DNA of 64,000 bases from Clostridiaceae bacterium M8S5 (GTDB lineage: Bacteria; Bacillota; Clostridia; Tissierellales; MCWD3). The position numbers and the translations under genes were made by a program. The stretch is taken from NCBI GenBank assembly GCA_029227815.1, contig CP118523.1, positions 434,001-498,000 of the forward strand. The letters run 5' to 3'. The stretch's first letter is position 1. Each line of letters starts with the position of its first letter. The notes under the pieces were generated by a model, which was not told the origin of the DNA, ran no database searches, and was given only the letters and a program-made list of their open reading frames with translations. Positions 9,743-18,541 of the stretch are shown one piece after another.

Positions 9743-9763
9743 GACACTTTTTGCCCTTTTTGC
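9743..9763. promoter_or_regulatory. Short direct repeat upstream of the importer operon
   Basis: CTTTTTGC occurs at 9747-9754 and again at 9756-9763, nine bases apart, in the 150-bp gap before the permease gene. It could be part of an AraC activator site. No clear sigma-A promoter is visible downstream, as expected for an activator-dependent promoter. Confidence 0.3.
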
Positions 9764-9857
9764 GTAAGAAAGAAACTATGCTTTGTGTTAAACTAAGTTA
9801 GTCAATGAACATGGCTTAAAGCTTTAGTATCAAAAACAGTAAATGGGAGGTGTCAAA

Positions 9858-10796
9858 ATGGCTAGATATTTATTCGGCAAAGTAGCAAGTCTTATAATAG
9901 TACTACTAGGTGTTACAATGCTATCATTTGCACTAGCTAATATATCAGAAGTTGACCCTGCTCAAGCACAGGCTAGAAGAAACACAGCAAATCCCACAAC
10001 AGAGCAAATAGAAGAAATAAGGGAAGAAATGGGGCTAAATTTACCAATATACAAACAGTATCTAAAATGGGTAAAGGATTTTATAAAAGGAGATTTAGGA
10101 ACATCATTAATATCAAAAAATCCAGTAGTAGTAGATATATTAAAAAAAATACCAGCTACATTATCAATAGTTGGAATGGGTGTTCTTTGGATTATCGTTA
10201 TAACACTACCAGTAGGAGTAATACTAGCAATAAAAAAAGACAGTTTTTTTGATCATGTAATGAGAATGATAACCATTTTCGGTATTTCTATTCCTAATTT
10301 TTGGCTTGGCTTTATGCTATTAGTTTTGTTTGCTATAATTATACCTGTTTTTGATGTGGTTGATTATGGTTCATTCAAAAGTTTAATATTACCTTCATTA
10401 ACATTAGCTATACCTATCATATCATCGTCTATTAGATTGTTCAGATCTACATTAATCTCAAATATGAATAGTGATTATATCACCTATGCAAAAGCAAGAG
10501 GTCTCTCTAATTTTACAATATTAAAGCACCTTTTAAAAAATTCACTTTCACCAATGATAACCTTACTCTTTCAGAATTTAGGGTACATGATATCAGGAAG
10601 TGCTATTGTTGAAAGCGTCTTTTCGTGGCCTGGGCTGGGAAGACATTTAGTTGGTGCTATTATTGGTAGAGATTTACCTACTATAAATGGATGTGTTTTA
10701 TTAATGGGAGTAGTATTTGTAGTTTGTAATCTGATCGCAGACATACTAAATGGTATGATTAACCCTAGACTATTAAGCGAAATGGAGGAGTGCTAA
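9858..10796 (+). CDS. ABC importer permease 1 (NikB/DppB/CntB type)
   Basis: This is a membrane permease of about 312 residues with the family's N-terminal helix, the conserved periplasmic region (NLPIYKQYLKWVKDFIKGDLG) and the inner-membrane EAA loop (YAKARGLSNFTILKHLLKN). It pairs with the next gene. GGAGGTG at 9845-9851 sets the ATG at 9858. Proteins of this class import nickel, dipeptides, or metal-opine complexes (CntBC). The neighbouring Fur site and YbtPQ-like pairs favour a metal complex. Confidence 0.88.
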   Translation: MARYLFGKVASLIIVLLGVTMLSFALANISEVDPAQAQARRNTANPTTEQIEEIREEMGLNLPIYKQYLKWVKDFIKGDLGTSLISKNPVVVDILKKIPATLSIVGMGVLWIIVITLPVGVILAIKKDSFFDHVMRMITIFGISIPNFWLGFMLLVLFAIIIPVFDVVDYGSFKSLILPSLTLAIPIISSSIRLFRSTLISNMNSDYITYAKARGLSNFTILKHLLKNSLSPMITLLFQNLGYMISGSAIVESVFSWPGLGRHLVGAIIGRDLPTINGCVLLMGVVFVVCNLIADILNGMINPRLLSEMEEC

Positions 10797-11614
10797 TGGC
10801 AAAGAATATTCTAAGCAATAAACAAGCATTAATTGGTATAATCATAGTAATTTTTATAACATTAATTGCTATCTTAGCTCCATATATAGCGCCAAATGAT
10901 CCAAATAAGATAAATCCTTCTTATAAGTTTGCAAAACAAAGCAAGCTATATCCACTAGGGGGAGACCAACTAGGTAGATGCGTGTTATCACGACTAATCT
11001 ATGGAGCAAGGTATTCTTTAGGGTTAGCAGTACCAGCGTTATTAATTTTAGCTGTTATCAGTACTATTGTAGGGACATTGTCGGCTTATATAGGAGGGAA
11101 AATAGATAAATTTTTTGCTATAATTTGTGATATATTCATGGCATTTCCACCACTGATAATTGTATTATCACTGATGGGATCATTAGGGCAAGGTGTTATG
11201 AATATCTTAGTGGCTGTGGTATTTTCAATGTGGGTATGGTTTGCAAGAGTTATTCGTAGCTATGTGCTTGTTGAAAAAAGAAAGGGATATATAACAGCTT
11301 CTAAGATAGCAGGGTGTAGTGATTATAAGATAATAACAAGGCATATTATTCCAAATATATTACCACAACTCATTGTATATTTTAGCACAGGTATTGCATT
11401 GATGATACTTATGATTTCAGGGTTTTCGTTTTTAGGTCTGGGACTTAAAGCTGGTACAGCCGAATGGGGAGCAATGCTTAGTAATGGAAAAGCATATTTG
11501 TACACACATCCATCATTGCTAATTTATCCAGGAACGTGTATTTTGGTTACAGCGACAGGATTTAATCTATTTGGTGAGGCTGTTAGAGATGTAATATCAC
11601 CTCAGAATAATTAG
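10796..11614 (+). CDS. ABC importer permease 2 (NikC/DppC/CntC type)
   Basis: This is a second permease of 272 residues with the expected N-terminal helix, the YPLGGDQLGRCVLSRLIYGAR segment after it and the EAA loop (ASKIAGCSDYKIITRHIIPN). Its ATG overlaps the stop of the first permease (TAATG), which implies translational coupling. A gap of about 110 bp with a Fur box separates it from the ATPase genes. Confidence 0.88.
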   Translation: MAKNILSNKQALIGIIIVIFITLIAILAPYIAPNDPNKINPSYKFAKQSKLYPLGGDQLGRCVLSRLIYGARYSLGLAVPALLILAVISTIVGTLSAYIGGKIDKFFAIICDIFMAFPPLIIVLSLMGSLGQGVMNILVAVVFSMWVWFARVIRSYVLVEKRKGYITASKIAGCSDYKIITRHIIPNILPQLIVYFSTGIALMILMISGFSFLGLGLKAGTAEWGAMLSNGKAYLYTHPSLLIYPGTCILVTATGFNLFGEAVRDVISPQNN

Positions 11615-11687
11615 TGTTTTTATTTAAACCTTAATTATATATAGGCGTAATAACCAATAAAAGAGGAGTTGGAATTGTAAGGTCAAT

Positions 11688-11706
11688 GATAATGACGATC
11701 AATATC
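11688..11706. promoter_or_regulatory. Fur box
   Basis: GATAATGACGATCAATATC matches 16 of 19 bases of the Fur consensus. It lies 22 bp upstream of the first ATPase gene start and only 8 bp from its AGGAGG, so it should control a second transcript that covers the ATPases, binding protein, ABC pair and MATE pump. Confidence 0.65.
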
Positions 11707-11727
11707 ATAAATTAGGAGGTGGTAATC

Positions 11728-12519
11728 ATAAGTGTATTGAATATAAAAGATTTGACAATAACGCTAGCTAAAAACAGAAAAAAACTTGTACAAAATGTAA
11801 GTTTTAAACTAGAAAAAGGAAAAGTTCTAGGGGTAATAGGAGACAGTGGAAGTGGTAAATCACTTACTTGTAAAGCAATAATGCAATTATTGAATAACAA
11901 TATATTTAATATAGAAGGCTCTGTTAAATATCAAGGCGAAGATATGTTGAAAATGAGCAAAAAGAAAGTTAGATCAATTATAGGAAAAGATATATCTATA
12001 ATAATGCAAAATCCTATGACAGCTTTTGATCCTGTCATGAAAATTGGCAAACAACTTATTGAAACCATAAGAGCTCATACAAATTTATCGAAAAAACAGG
12101 CTTATGACCTTAGTGTAAGTCAACTTAAAGCCATGAATTTAACTAGAGTGACGGAGATAATGAATAGTTATCCTCATGCTTTAAGTGGAGGTATGTTACA
12201 GCGAATTATGATTGCTTTATCACTTGTTTTAAAACCTAAAATAATAATAGCTGATGAAGCAACAACGGCGCTTGATGTAAAAACTCAGTCTATTATATTA
12301 GAGCAATTTTTGGATATTAGTAACAAAGGCATTGGATTGATGGTTATATCTCATGACTTTGGTGTTATAGCACAAATAGCAGATGATGTAATAGTTATGA
12401 AAGATGGTAAAGTAATTGAGAGTGGCAGTGTTAATCAAATTTTTTATCATCCAAGTAATCCATATACAAAAGAGCTTCTAAAGGCAAGATTACTTACTGA
12501 TGAGGTGAATTATGCTTAG
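11728..12519 (+). CDS. ABC importer ATPase 1 (NikD/CntD type)
   Basis: This ATPase has Walker A GDSGSGKS, Q-loop IIMQNPMTAFDP, signature LSGGMLQR, Walker B IIIADEATTALD and switch His ISHDFG, all diagnostic of the Nik/Dpp/Opp D subunit. It hydrolyses ATP for the NikB/C-type permeases. The start is odd: a strong AGGAGG at 11714-11719 has no ATG, GTG or TTG at proper spacing. The best-placed codon is ATA at 11728 (8-nt spacing), with GTG 11719 too close and TTG 11737 too far. Family alignment favours starting near ATA-AGT-GTA-TTG. Confidence 0.83.
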   Translation: MSVLNIKDLTITLAKNRKKLVQNVSFKLEKGKVLGVIGDSGSGKSLTCKAIMQLLNNNIFNIEGSVKYQGEDMLKMSKKKVRSIIGKDISIIMQNPMTAFDPVMKIGKQLIETIRAHTNLSKKQAYDLSVSQLKAMNLTRVTEIMNSYPHALSGGMLQRIMIALSLVLKPKIIIADEATTALDVKTQSIILEQFLDISNKGIGLMVISHDFGVIAQIADDVIVMKDGKVIESGSVNQIFYHPSNPYTKELLKARLLTDEVNYA

Positions 12520-13306
12520 CTTAAAGAATGTTGATAAACATTATAGTAGAAAAGATAAAAAAGGAAAAAAAACTATAATTAAAGCTGTTGAGAATGTTTC
12601 ATTAACAATAAGAGAGAATAAAAGCTATTCGTTAGTTGGGGAAAGTGGATCGGGCAAAAGTACACTTGCTAGACTAATGGCGTTTATAGAATCTCCTACA
12701 AAGGGACAGATTATGATAGATAATCAAGATTTATCGAAATTGAATAAAGAACAGTTAAGATTAAAAAGAGTAGATATACAGATGGTTATGCAAGATGGAC
12801 AGAGCTCTCTTGATCCAAGGGTTAAAATATATGATAGTATAGCAGAACCAATAAGAAATTTTGAAAAAACAAATAAAAAAGATGAAAGACTTAGAGTGGA
12901 GAGTTTAGTAAACAAGGTTGAGCTTTCTATGGATATTTTAGATAGATTACCTCATGAATTGAGTGGGGGCGAGCAGAAACGTGTTTGTATAGCTAGAGCA
13001 ATAAGTATAAATCCTAGATTAATTATTTTTGATGAAGCTGTAAGTGGGCTAGATGTTACAGTTAGGAAGAAAGTACTTAATTTGCTTTTGAAGCTTAGAA
13101 GTGAAATCAAAAGTTCATATTTGTTTATCACTCACGATATAGATGTTGCATTATACATGTCAAAAGATATATCAGTTATGAAAGATGGGAAAATAGTTGA
13201 AAAGATTGAAAATATAAAATCGCTTAGAGATTTTAAACACGATTATTCTAAAATTTTAATAAATGCTCTTCCCCCTAAAGTACCTAGGAGTAAAACAAGA
13301 AAATAA
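12512..13306 (+). CDS. ABC importer ATPase 2 (NikE/CntF type)
   Basis: Walker A GESGSGKST, Q-loop QMVMQDGQSSLDPR, signature LSGGEQKR, Walker B LIIFDEAVSGLD and switch His ITHDID identify the second ATPase of the Nik/Opp-type importer. It overlaps the stop of ATPase 1 by eight bases and is coupled to it. GAGGTG precedes the ATG. Its EAVSGLD in place of the common EPTSALD is typical of the NikE/CntF side. Confidence 0.87.
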   Translation: MLSLKNVDKHYSRKDKKGKKTIIKAVENVSLTIRENKSYSLVGESGSGKSTLARLMAFIESPTKGQIMIDNQDLSKLNKEQLRLKRVDIQMVMQDGQSSLDPRVKIYDSIAEPIRNFEKTNKKDERLRVESLVNKVELSMDILDRLPHELSGGEQKRVCIARAISINPRLIIFDEAVSGLDVTVRKKVLNLLLKLRSEIKSSYLFITHDIDVALYMSKDISVMKDGKIVEKIENIKSLRDFKHDYSKILINALPPKVPRSKTRK

Positions 13307-13327
13307 ATGTAAAAAGGAGAAAAAATT

Positions 13328-15007
13328 ATGGCAAGAAAATTATGTGTAATATGTATAACAATGCTTATGGCAATGATATTAATAGTTGGTTGCTCGGATG
13401 ATGCTCAAGTATCTAATAACGACAAAGACAGTAGTAATACAGAGCAGTCTAATGAGAAGCAGAATAATGATGTAAAAAAAGTGAAAGAGATTACTTTGTG
13501 TGAAAATTTTGGATTTAGCGAAGGATTTTATACAGTTTTTACACCAGGAAACAATATGAATCATGGTGTAAGCTATTATCTTGACAACTTTTATGAAACG
13601 CTTGTAGAATACGAAAATGGAAAGATAATACCAGCTCTTGCTAAATCATGGACCATATCAGAGGATGGTACTGTTTATACATTTAAGTTAGTTGAAGGTG
13701 TAAAATTCTCTGATGGCACGGATTTCAATGCAAAGGTTGTAAAAAAGAATTTAGAGATGATTCCTAAATTATTAGGTGACTATAACGGTTCATTTGGGTT
13801 AGTTACAACACTTTTTGAAGAATTAAAAATCGTTGATAATTATACAATTCAGATTAAACTAAAAACACCTTATTATGGAGCATTACAAGACTTTGCTAAA
13901 CCAATGCCTATGAGTATGATGTCATTAGATGCTTTTAATGAAGATGGTACGTTATCTGATAAACTTTTATCTCATACATTAGGAACAGGACCATATATGT
14001 TTGAAAAACAACAAAATGGCAATTTATATACTTTTGTCAGAAATCCGCTTTATCATGGGCAAAAACCTGATATTAATAAATTTAATATAAAGGTTATTCC
14101 AGATAATGAATCAAAGATATTAGCACTAAGAAAAGGCGAAATAGATATGATATTTGGATGCAGTAAATTATCTTATGATTCAATAAAAGAATTTTCGCAA
14201 AATGACAAATTCACAACTAAAGTATCTAAAGAAAGTTTAAAGACTAGAATTATTGGTTTTAATTTAGACAAAGAACCTTTCAATGATAAGAATCTTAGAG
14301 TGGCTATAAGTCATGCTATAGACAAACAAAGCATTTGCAATAATTTATTTTATGGCTATGAAACAGTAGCACATAGTTTTTTTAATAAATCGTTACCTTA
14401 CTGCAATGTTGATACTGAGCCTTACAATTATGATTTGGAGGAGGCAAAAAATATACTAGAGAAAGCAGGATGGGTTGACACAGATGGCGATGGAATTAGA
14501 GAAAAAAATTCAAAACCTTTAGTAGCTGAGATATTATATAAAACTGGAGAAGGTTCCTCGGATGAAATTTCATTAACAATATCATCATATTTTAAGCAAC
14601 TAGGAATAGATGTAAAAGTTACTGGGTTAGATTTACTAGCATGGTACTCAAAGGTTCAAGAAGGTAATTATACAGTTGTATACAGAGAAACATATGGAAT
14701 ACCCTTCGATCCGTTTACAGGCATAAGTAATATGAACTCAGACATTATGGTGGATCATAGTTATGCTCAAGGATTAGCTCATTTAAATGATGGTAATGAA
14801 ATTATATCTCAATTATCAACATCAGTAAATGAGGAAGATATACAAAAAAAATATAATTATATATTAAAAGAAATACATGCTAATAATGCGTATGTACCGA
14901 TTTCAGAAATGAAAGAGTTAACTGTTTATAGTAAAGAGAAAATAGCAAATTATAAATTCGACGGACAGCCATCAAATTTCAATATAGCAAATATTACATT
15001 AAAGTAA
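13328..15007 (+). CDS. Nickel/peptide-type substrate-binding lipoprotein (SBP_bac_5)
   Basis: The 559-residue lipoprotein has a signal peptide ending in lipobox LIVGC (Cys about 22), a Ser/Asn-rich linker, and the family 5 solute-binding fold with the landmark GLAKSWTISEDG-like ALAKSWTISEDGTVYTFKL and YNYDLEEAKNILEKAGW. It captures the ligand outside the membrane for the permeases at 9858-11614. Family 5 proteins bind peptides, nickel, heme or metal opines; the ligand cannot be read from sequence. The AAAAAGGAG before the ATG and 20-bp spacing keep it in the operon. Confidence 0.87.
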   Translation: MARKLCVICITMLMAMILIVGCSDDAQVSNNDKDSSNTEQSNEKQNNDVKKVKEITLCENFGFSEGFYTVFTPGNNMNHGVSYYLDNFYETLVEYENGKIIPALAKSWTISEDGTVYTFKLVEGVKFSDGTDFNAKVVKKNLEMIPKLLGDYNGSFGLVTTLFEELKIVDNYTIQIKLKTPYYGALQDFAKPMPMSMMSLDAFNEDGTLSDKLLSHTLGTGPYMFEKQQNGNLYTFVRNPLYHGQKPDINKFNIKVIPDNESKILALRKGEIDMIFGCSKLSYDSIKEFSQNDKFTTKVSKESLKTRIIGFNLDKEPFNDKNLRVAISHAIDKQSICNNLFYGYETVAHSFFNKSLPYCNVDTEPYNYDLEEAKNILEKAGWVDTDGDGIREKNSKPLVAEILYKTGEGSSDEISLTISSYFKQLGIDVKVTGLDLLAWYSKVQEGNYTVVYRETYGIPFDPFTGISNMNSDIMVDHSYAQGLAHLNDGNEIISQLSTSVNEEDIQKKYNYILKEIHANNAYVPISEMKELTVYSKEKIANYKFDGQPSNFNIANITLK

Positions 15008-15022
15008 TAGGGAGGTAAAGAA

Positions 15023-16777
15023 ATGAGTTCATTCAAGAAAGCTTTTAAATACGCAAATGAACATAAGAACAAGGTCTATATAGCTATGATTCTTATTTTC
15101 TTAAGTGTAATAGTGGGCATGATTCCGTATATAATAACCTATGATATAATACTGAGATTTATAGAAGATAACAACGTAACGATAGGGTATTTGGCTATTA
15201 TGTCAGGTGCAATAATTATCTGCCTCTTACTAAAAACTTATCTTTATTTGAGAGGACTAGCATCATCACATGAAGCAGCTTACGATACGCTTATGGGTAT
15301 GAGGATTAATTTTGCAAATAAGATGACTAAACTACCGCTCGGTGATATAGCCGCAAAAGGAACAGGAACATATAAGAAAAATTTTATAGATGATATTGAA
15401 AACGTAGAAGCATTGATTGCCCATATGATTCCAGAGGGTATTCCGTATGTAATAATACCAATCATAGTGTATATTATATTGTTTATATTAGACTATAGAC
15501 TAGCACTGTTAGCGATGGGGTCTATACCTATAGGGATGTTAGCAATGGGAATGATGATGAAAACAGGTATAAAAAGAATGGTACCATATTATGAAGCATC
15601 ACAAAAAATGAACTCGAATATAGTAGAGTATATCACAGGGATGGAAGTTATTAAAATATTCAATAGAACAACTAATTCGTATGAGAAGTATGTATCTTCT
15701 GTTAAAAATTATAAAAAATATACCCTAGCATGGATAAGAGATTCATGGACTTATATGGCCATATATGGAACAGTCTTGCCATGCACAGTTATTTTATTAG
15801 TTCCTTTTGGAAGTATGTTATATATTAAAGGAACACTCGAATTAGCACCATTTGTGTTTTCCATACTTTTGTCTATGAGTATTGGTATTCCATTAGTTAA
15901 ACTAGTAGAGTTTTTCCCTATTATACCTAATCTAAAATATAAAATAGAACAACTCGAAACGACATTTGAAGGGGAAGAATTAAGTATTGATGATAAAAAG
16001 TTACCTATAAAGAATCATAATGTAAACTTCAATAATGTAACTTTTGCGTATGATAAAAGAGATGTAATTAAAGAGGTTTCATTTATGGCAAAAGAAAACA
16101 CAGTAACAGCAATAGTTGGAGAATCTGGAAGTGGCAAGAGTACACTAGCAAAGCTTTTAGTCCATTTTTGGGATGTTAAAGAAGGGGAGATCACTATTGG
16201 TGGAGTTAATATTAAGCATATTTCATTTGAACAATTGATGGATTTGATAAGCTATGTTTCTCAAGATACGTTTTTATTTAATACATCGATAATAGAAAAT
16301 ATACGTATAGGTAAACCAAATGCAACAGATGAAGAGGTTATAGAAGCTTCCAAGAAAGCAATGTGCCACGAGTTCATTATGAATATGAAGGATGGATATT
16401 TTACAAAAGCAGGTGACTCAGGAGATAAACTTTCTGGAGGAGAAAAACAAAGAATAACTATAGCTAGAGCCATACTTAAAAATGCACCTATAATCGTTTT
16501 AGACGAAGCAACCGCATTTACTGATTCGGAAAATGAAGACAAAATTCAAGAAGGATTAAACAAATTGATTGGAGGAAAGACACTTATTGTAATAGCTCAC
16601 AGATTATCAACTATAGTGGAAGCTGACAAAATTATTTTAATGGATAATGGTAAGTTACTTTCAGAAGGAATCCATGAAGATATGCTATCTAAATCCAAGA
16701 AATATAAGGATTTATGGGATGCACATATTGAGACAATAAGCTGGGACATCAATGTAAAGGAGGTACAAAATGCTTAA
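15023..16777 (+). CDS. ABC half-transporter (YbtP/IrtA-like), second pair
   Basis: The protein has 584 residues with six helices and an ABC domain: Walker A GESGSGKST (near 367), signature LSGGEKQR (near 470), Walker B IIVLDEATA and switch IAHRL. FTDSENED follows Walker B, like the FADPENE of the gene at 4278, so the two are orthologous positions in duplicated pairs. It forms a heterodimer with the next gene, which overlaps it by eight bases. A role in metal-chelate import is inferred from the operon. Confidence 0.84.
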   Translation: MSSFKKAFKYANEHKNKVYIAMILIFLSVIVGMIPYIITYDIILRFIEDNNVTIGYLAIMSGAIIICLLLKTYLYLRGLASSHEAAYDTLMGMRINFANKMTKLPLGDIAAKGTGTYKKNFIDDIENVEALIAHMIPEGIPYVIIPIIVYIILFILDYRLALLAMGSIPIGMLAMGMMMKTGIKRMVPYYEASQKMNSNIVEYITGMEVIKIFNRTTNSYEKYVSSVKNYKKYTLAWIRDSWTYMAIYGTVLPCTVILLVPFGSMLYIKGTLELAPFVFSILLSMSIGIPLVKLVEFFPIIPNLKYKIEQLETTFEGEELSIDDKKLPIKNHNVNFNNVTFAYDKRDVIKEVSFMAKENTVTAIVGESGSGKSTLAKLLVHFWDVKEGEITIGGVNIKHISFEQLMDLISYVSQDTFLFNTSIIENIRIGKPNATDEEVIEASKKAMCHEFIMNMKDGYFTKAGDSGDKLSGGEKQRITIARAILKNAPIIVLDEATAFTDSENEDKIQEGLNKLIGGKTLIVIAHRLSTIVEADKIILMDNGKLLSEGIHEDMLSKSKKYKDLWDAHIETISWDINVKEVQNA

Positions 16778-18515
16778 TATAGTGAAAAGACTTTTAAAAC
16801 TTGCAGATAACTATGCTAAGAACTTAAAAATAGCATTTGTAATAAGTATCTTCGAAGGTATGTTTTCAAAAGTACCAATTATGGTAGTTTTATATGTAAT
16901 AGTGAAAATGCACAGGAATGCTATAACAATAAGAGATGCATGGATATCTGGTATAGCTATAATCACGAGTGTTATTATAACTGCATTGTTAAGAAGGATA
17001 GTAGATCATTTTCAAAGCGGTACTGGTTATGAAATTTTTGAGAGAGAAAGAATGAAAATTGGAGATAGGTTGAAGAGATTGCCAATGGGGTATTTTTCTG
17101 AGGGTAATATAGGGAATGTTATGGCAGTTATTACTTCAGATTTAGTATTTATTGAAGAACATTCAATCAGGACACTTTCAAAGATAGTTACAGGATATAT
17201 AAATATGATTATTGGAGTTATAATGTTAATGTTTGTAGATATAAGACTATCAATAATCACTATAATCACTCTAATTGTGTCTGTTGTCATGTTAAATAAG
17301 TTACAAAAAGTAAGTGTAAGAAACTCAGAGTTACGACAGTGGACTCAATCAAGATTAGTAAGTTCAGTATTAGAGTATGTAAAAGGAATAACCGTTATAA
17401 AATCATTTAATATGACTGGAGAAAAAGGAGATAAAATAAATAGAGAATTCAAAAAGTACAGGGATGTATCTATAGATTTTGAAAAAGAGCTTGTTCCGTC
17501 TCTAAGGAACTTTGAAAATTGCTTTGCTATAGCAACAGGAGTAATAGTATTTATTACAGCTTATTTTACACTAAATGGTGAATTAGATATGTCATTTATG
17601 CTTGCAATGCTTATCTTTGTATTTCAGTTGTTTTTGCCTTTTAAAGTACTTGGAGATGTATCAGCGATTGTTAGAATAATGGAAACTTGTTTAGATAGAT
17701 ATGACTTAATAATTAATGAGAAGATTATAGATGAAGATGCAAGAGATATCACACTTAATAGCTATGATGTTGAGTTTAAAAATGTATCATTTGCGTATGA
17801 AAAAGAAAATATACTGCATGATATTTCATTTAAAGTCCCACAGAATACCATGACGGCATTAGTAGGGAAATCAGGATGCGGTAAGACAACAATAGCCAAT
17901 TTAGTAGCAAGATTTTGGGATGTACAAAAAGGTACGGTTAGTATAGGGGAAAAAGATGTTAAAGAAATGACTTGCGATAGTCTTCTAAGGAATATCAGTA
18001 TGGTTTTTCAAAATGTGTATCTTTTTAATGACACTGTTATAAACAATGTAAAGTTTGGAAAACCAGATGCAACTAAGCAAGAAATTATACAGGCGTGTAA
18101 AAAAGCACGATGCCATGATTTTATCATGAAGCTAGATAATGGGTATGACACTGTAGTAGGAGAAGGTGGATCATCTTTATCGGGAGGAGAAAAACAGCGT
18201 ATATCTATTGCAAGAGCTATACTTAAAGATGCCCCAATAATATTATTAGATGAAGCAACTGCAAGTGTTGATCCAGATAACGAAAAGCACATACAAAAAG
18301 CTATCAATGAACTAGTAAAAGATAAAACACTCATAGTAATAGCACATAGATTATCTACAATCAAAAATGCAGATCAAATATTGGTTATAGACAACGGTAA
18401 AATAATGCAGAGTGGTACACATGAGAAGCTTATAGATAAGAATGGGCAGTATCAAGATTTTTGGAAAAGAAGAACAAAGGCTAGAAGTTGGAAAATAAGT
18501 AAAATTGCAAATTAA
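16770..18515 (+). CDS. ABC half-transporter (YbtQ/IrtB-like), second pair
   Basis: The 581-residue membrane/ATPase fusion has Walker A GKSGCGKTT, signature LSGGEKQR, Walker B IILLDEATASVDPDNE and switch IAHRL. It is the partner of the preceding gene. Its ends (RSWKISKI) match the same region of the 4278-7828 pair (GWNIVQ and NWKIN), a small C-terminal hallmark shared by all four proteins. Confidence 0.84.
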   Translation: MLNIVKRLLKLADNYAKNLKIAFVISIFEGMFSKVPIMVVLYVIVKMHRNAITIRDAWISGIAIITSVIITALLRRIVDHFQSGTGYEIFERERMKIGDRLKRLPMGYFSEGNIGNVMAVITSDLVFIEEHSIRTLSKIVTGYINMIIGVIMLMFVDIRLSIITIITLIVSVVMLNKLQKVSVRNSELRQWTQSRLVSSVLEYVKGITVIKSFNMTGEKGDKINREFKKYRDVSIDFEKELVPSLRNFENCFAIATGVIVFITAYFTLNGELDMSFMLAMLIFVFQLFLPFKVLGDVSAIVRIMETCLDRYDLIINEKIIDEDARDITLNSYDVEFKNVSFAYEKENILHDISFKVPQNTMTALVGKSGCGKTTIANLVARFWDVQKGTVSIGEKDVKEMTCDSLLRNISMVFQNVYLFNDTVINNVKFGKPDATKQEIIQACKKARCHDFIMKLDNGYDTVVGEGGSSLSGGEKQRISIARAILKDAPIILLDEATASVDPDNEKHIQKAINELVKDKTLIVIAHRLSTIKNADQILVIDNGKIMQSGTHEKLIDKNGQYQDFWKRRTKARSWKISKIAN

Positions 18516-18541
18516 TTTATTATAAAGGGGGATAAAGAGAT

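Noticed and set aside
9743-9763. Strong AraC operator
   Set aside because: The 9-bp spacing is not typical and the motif differs from the 1297-1327 repeats, so it is listed only with low confidence.
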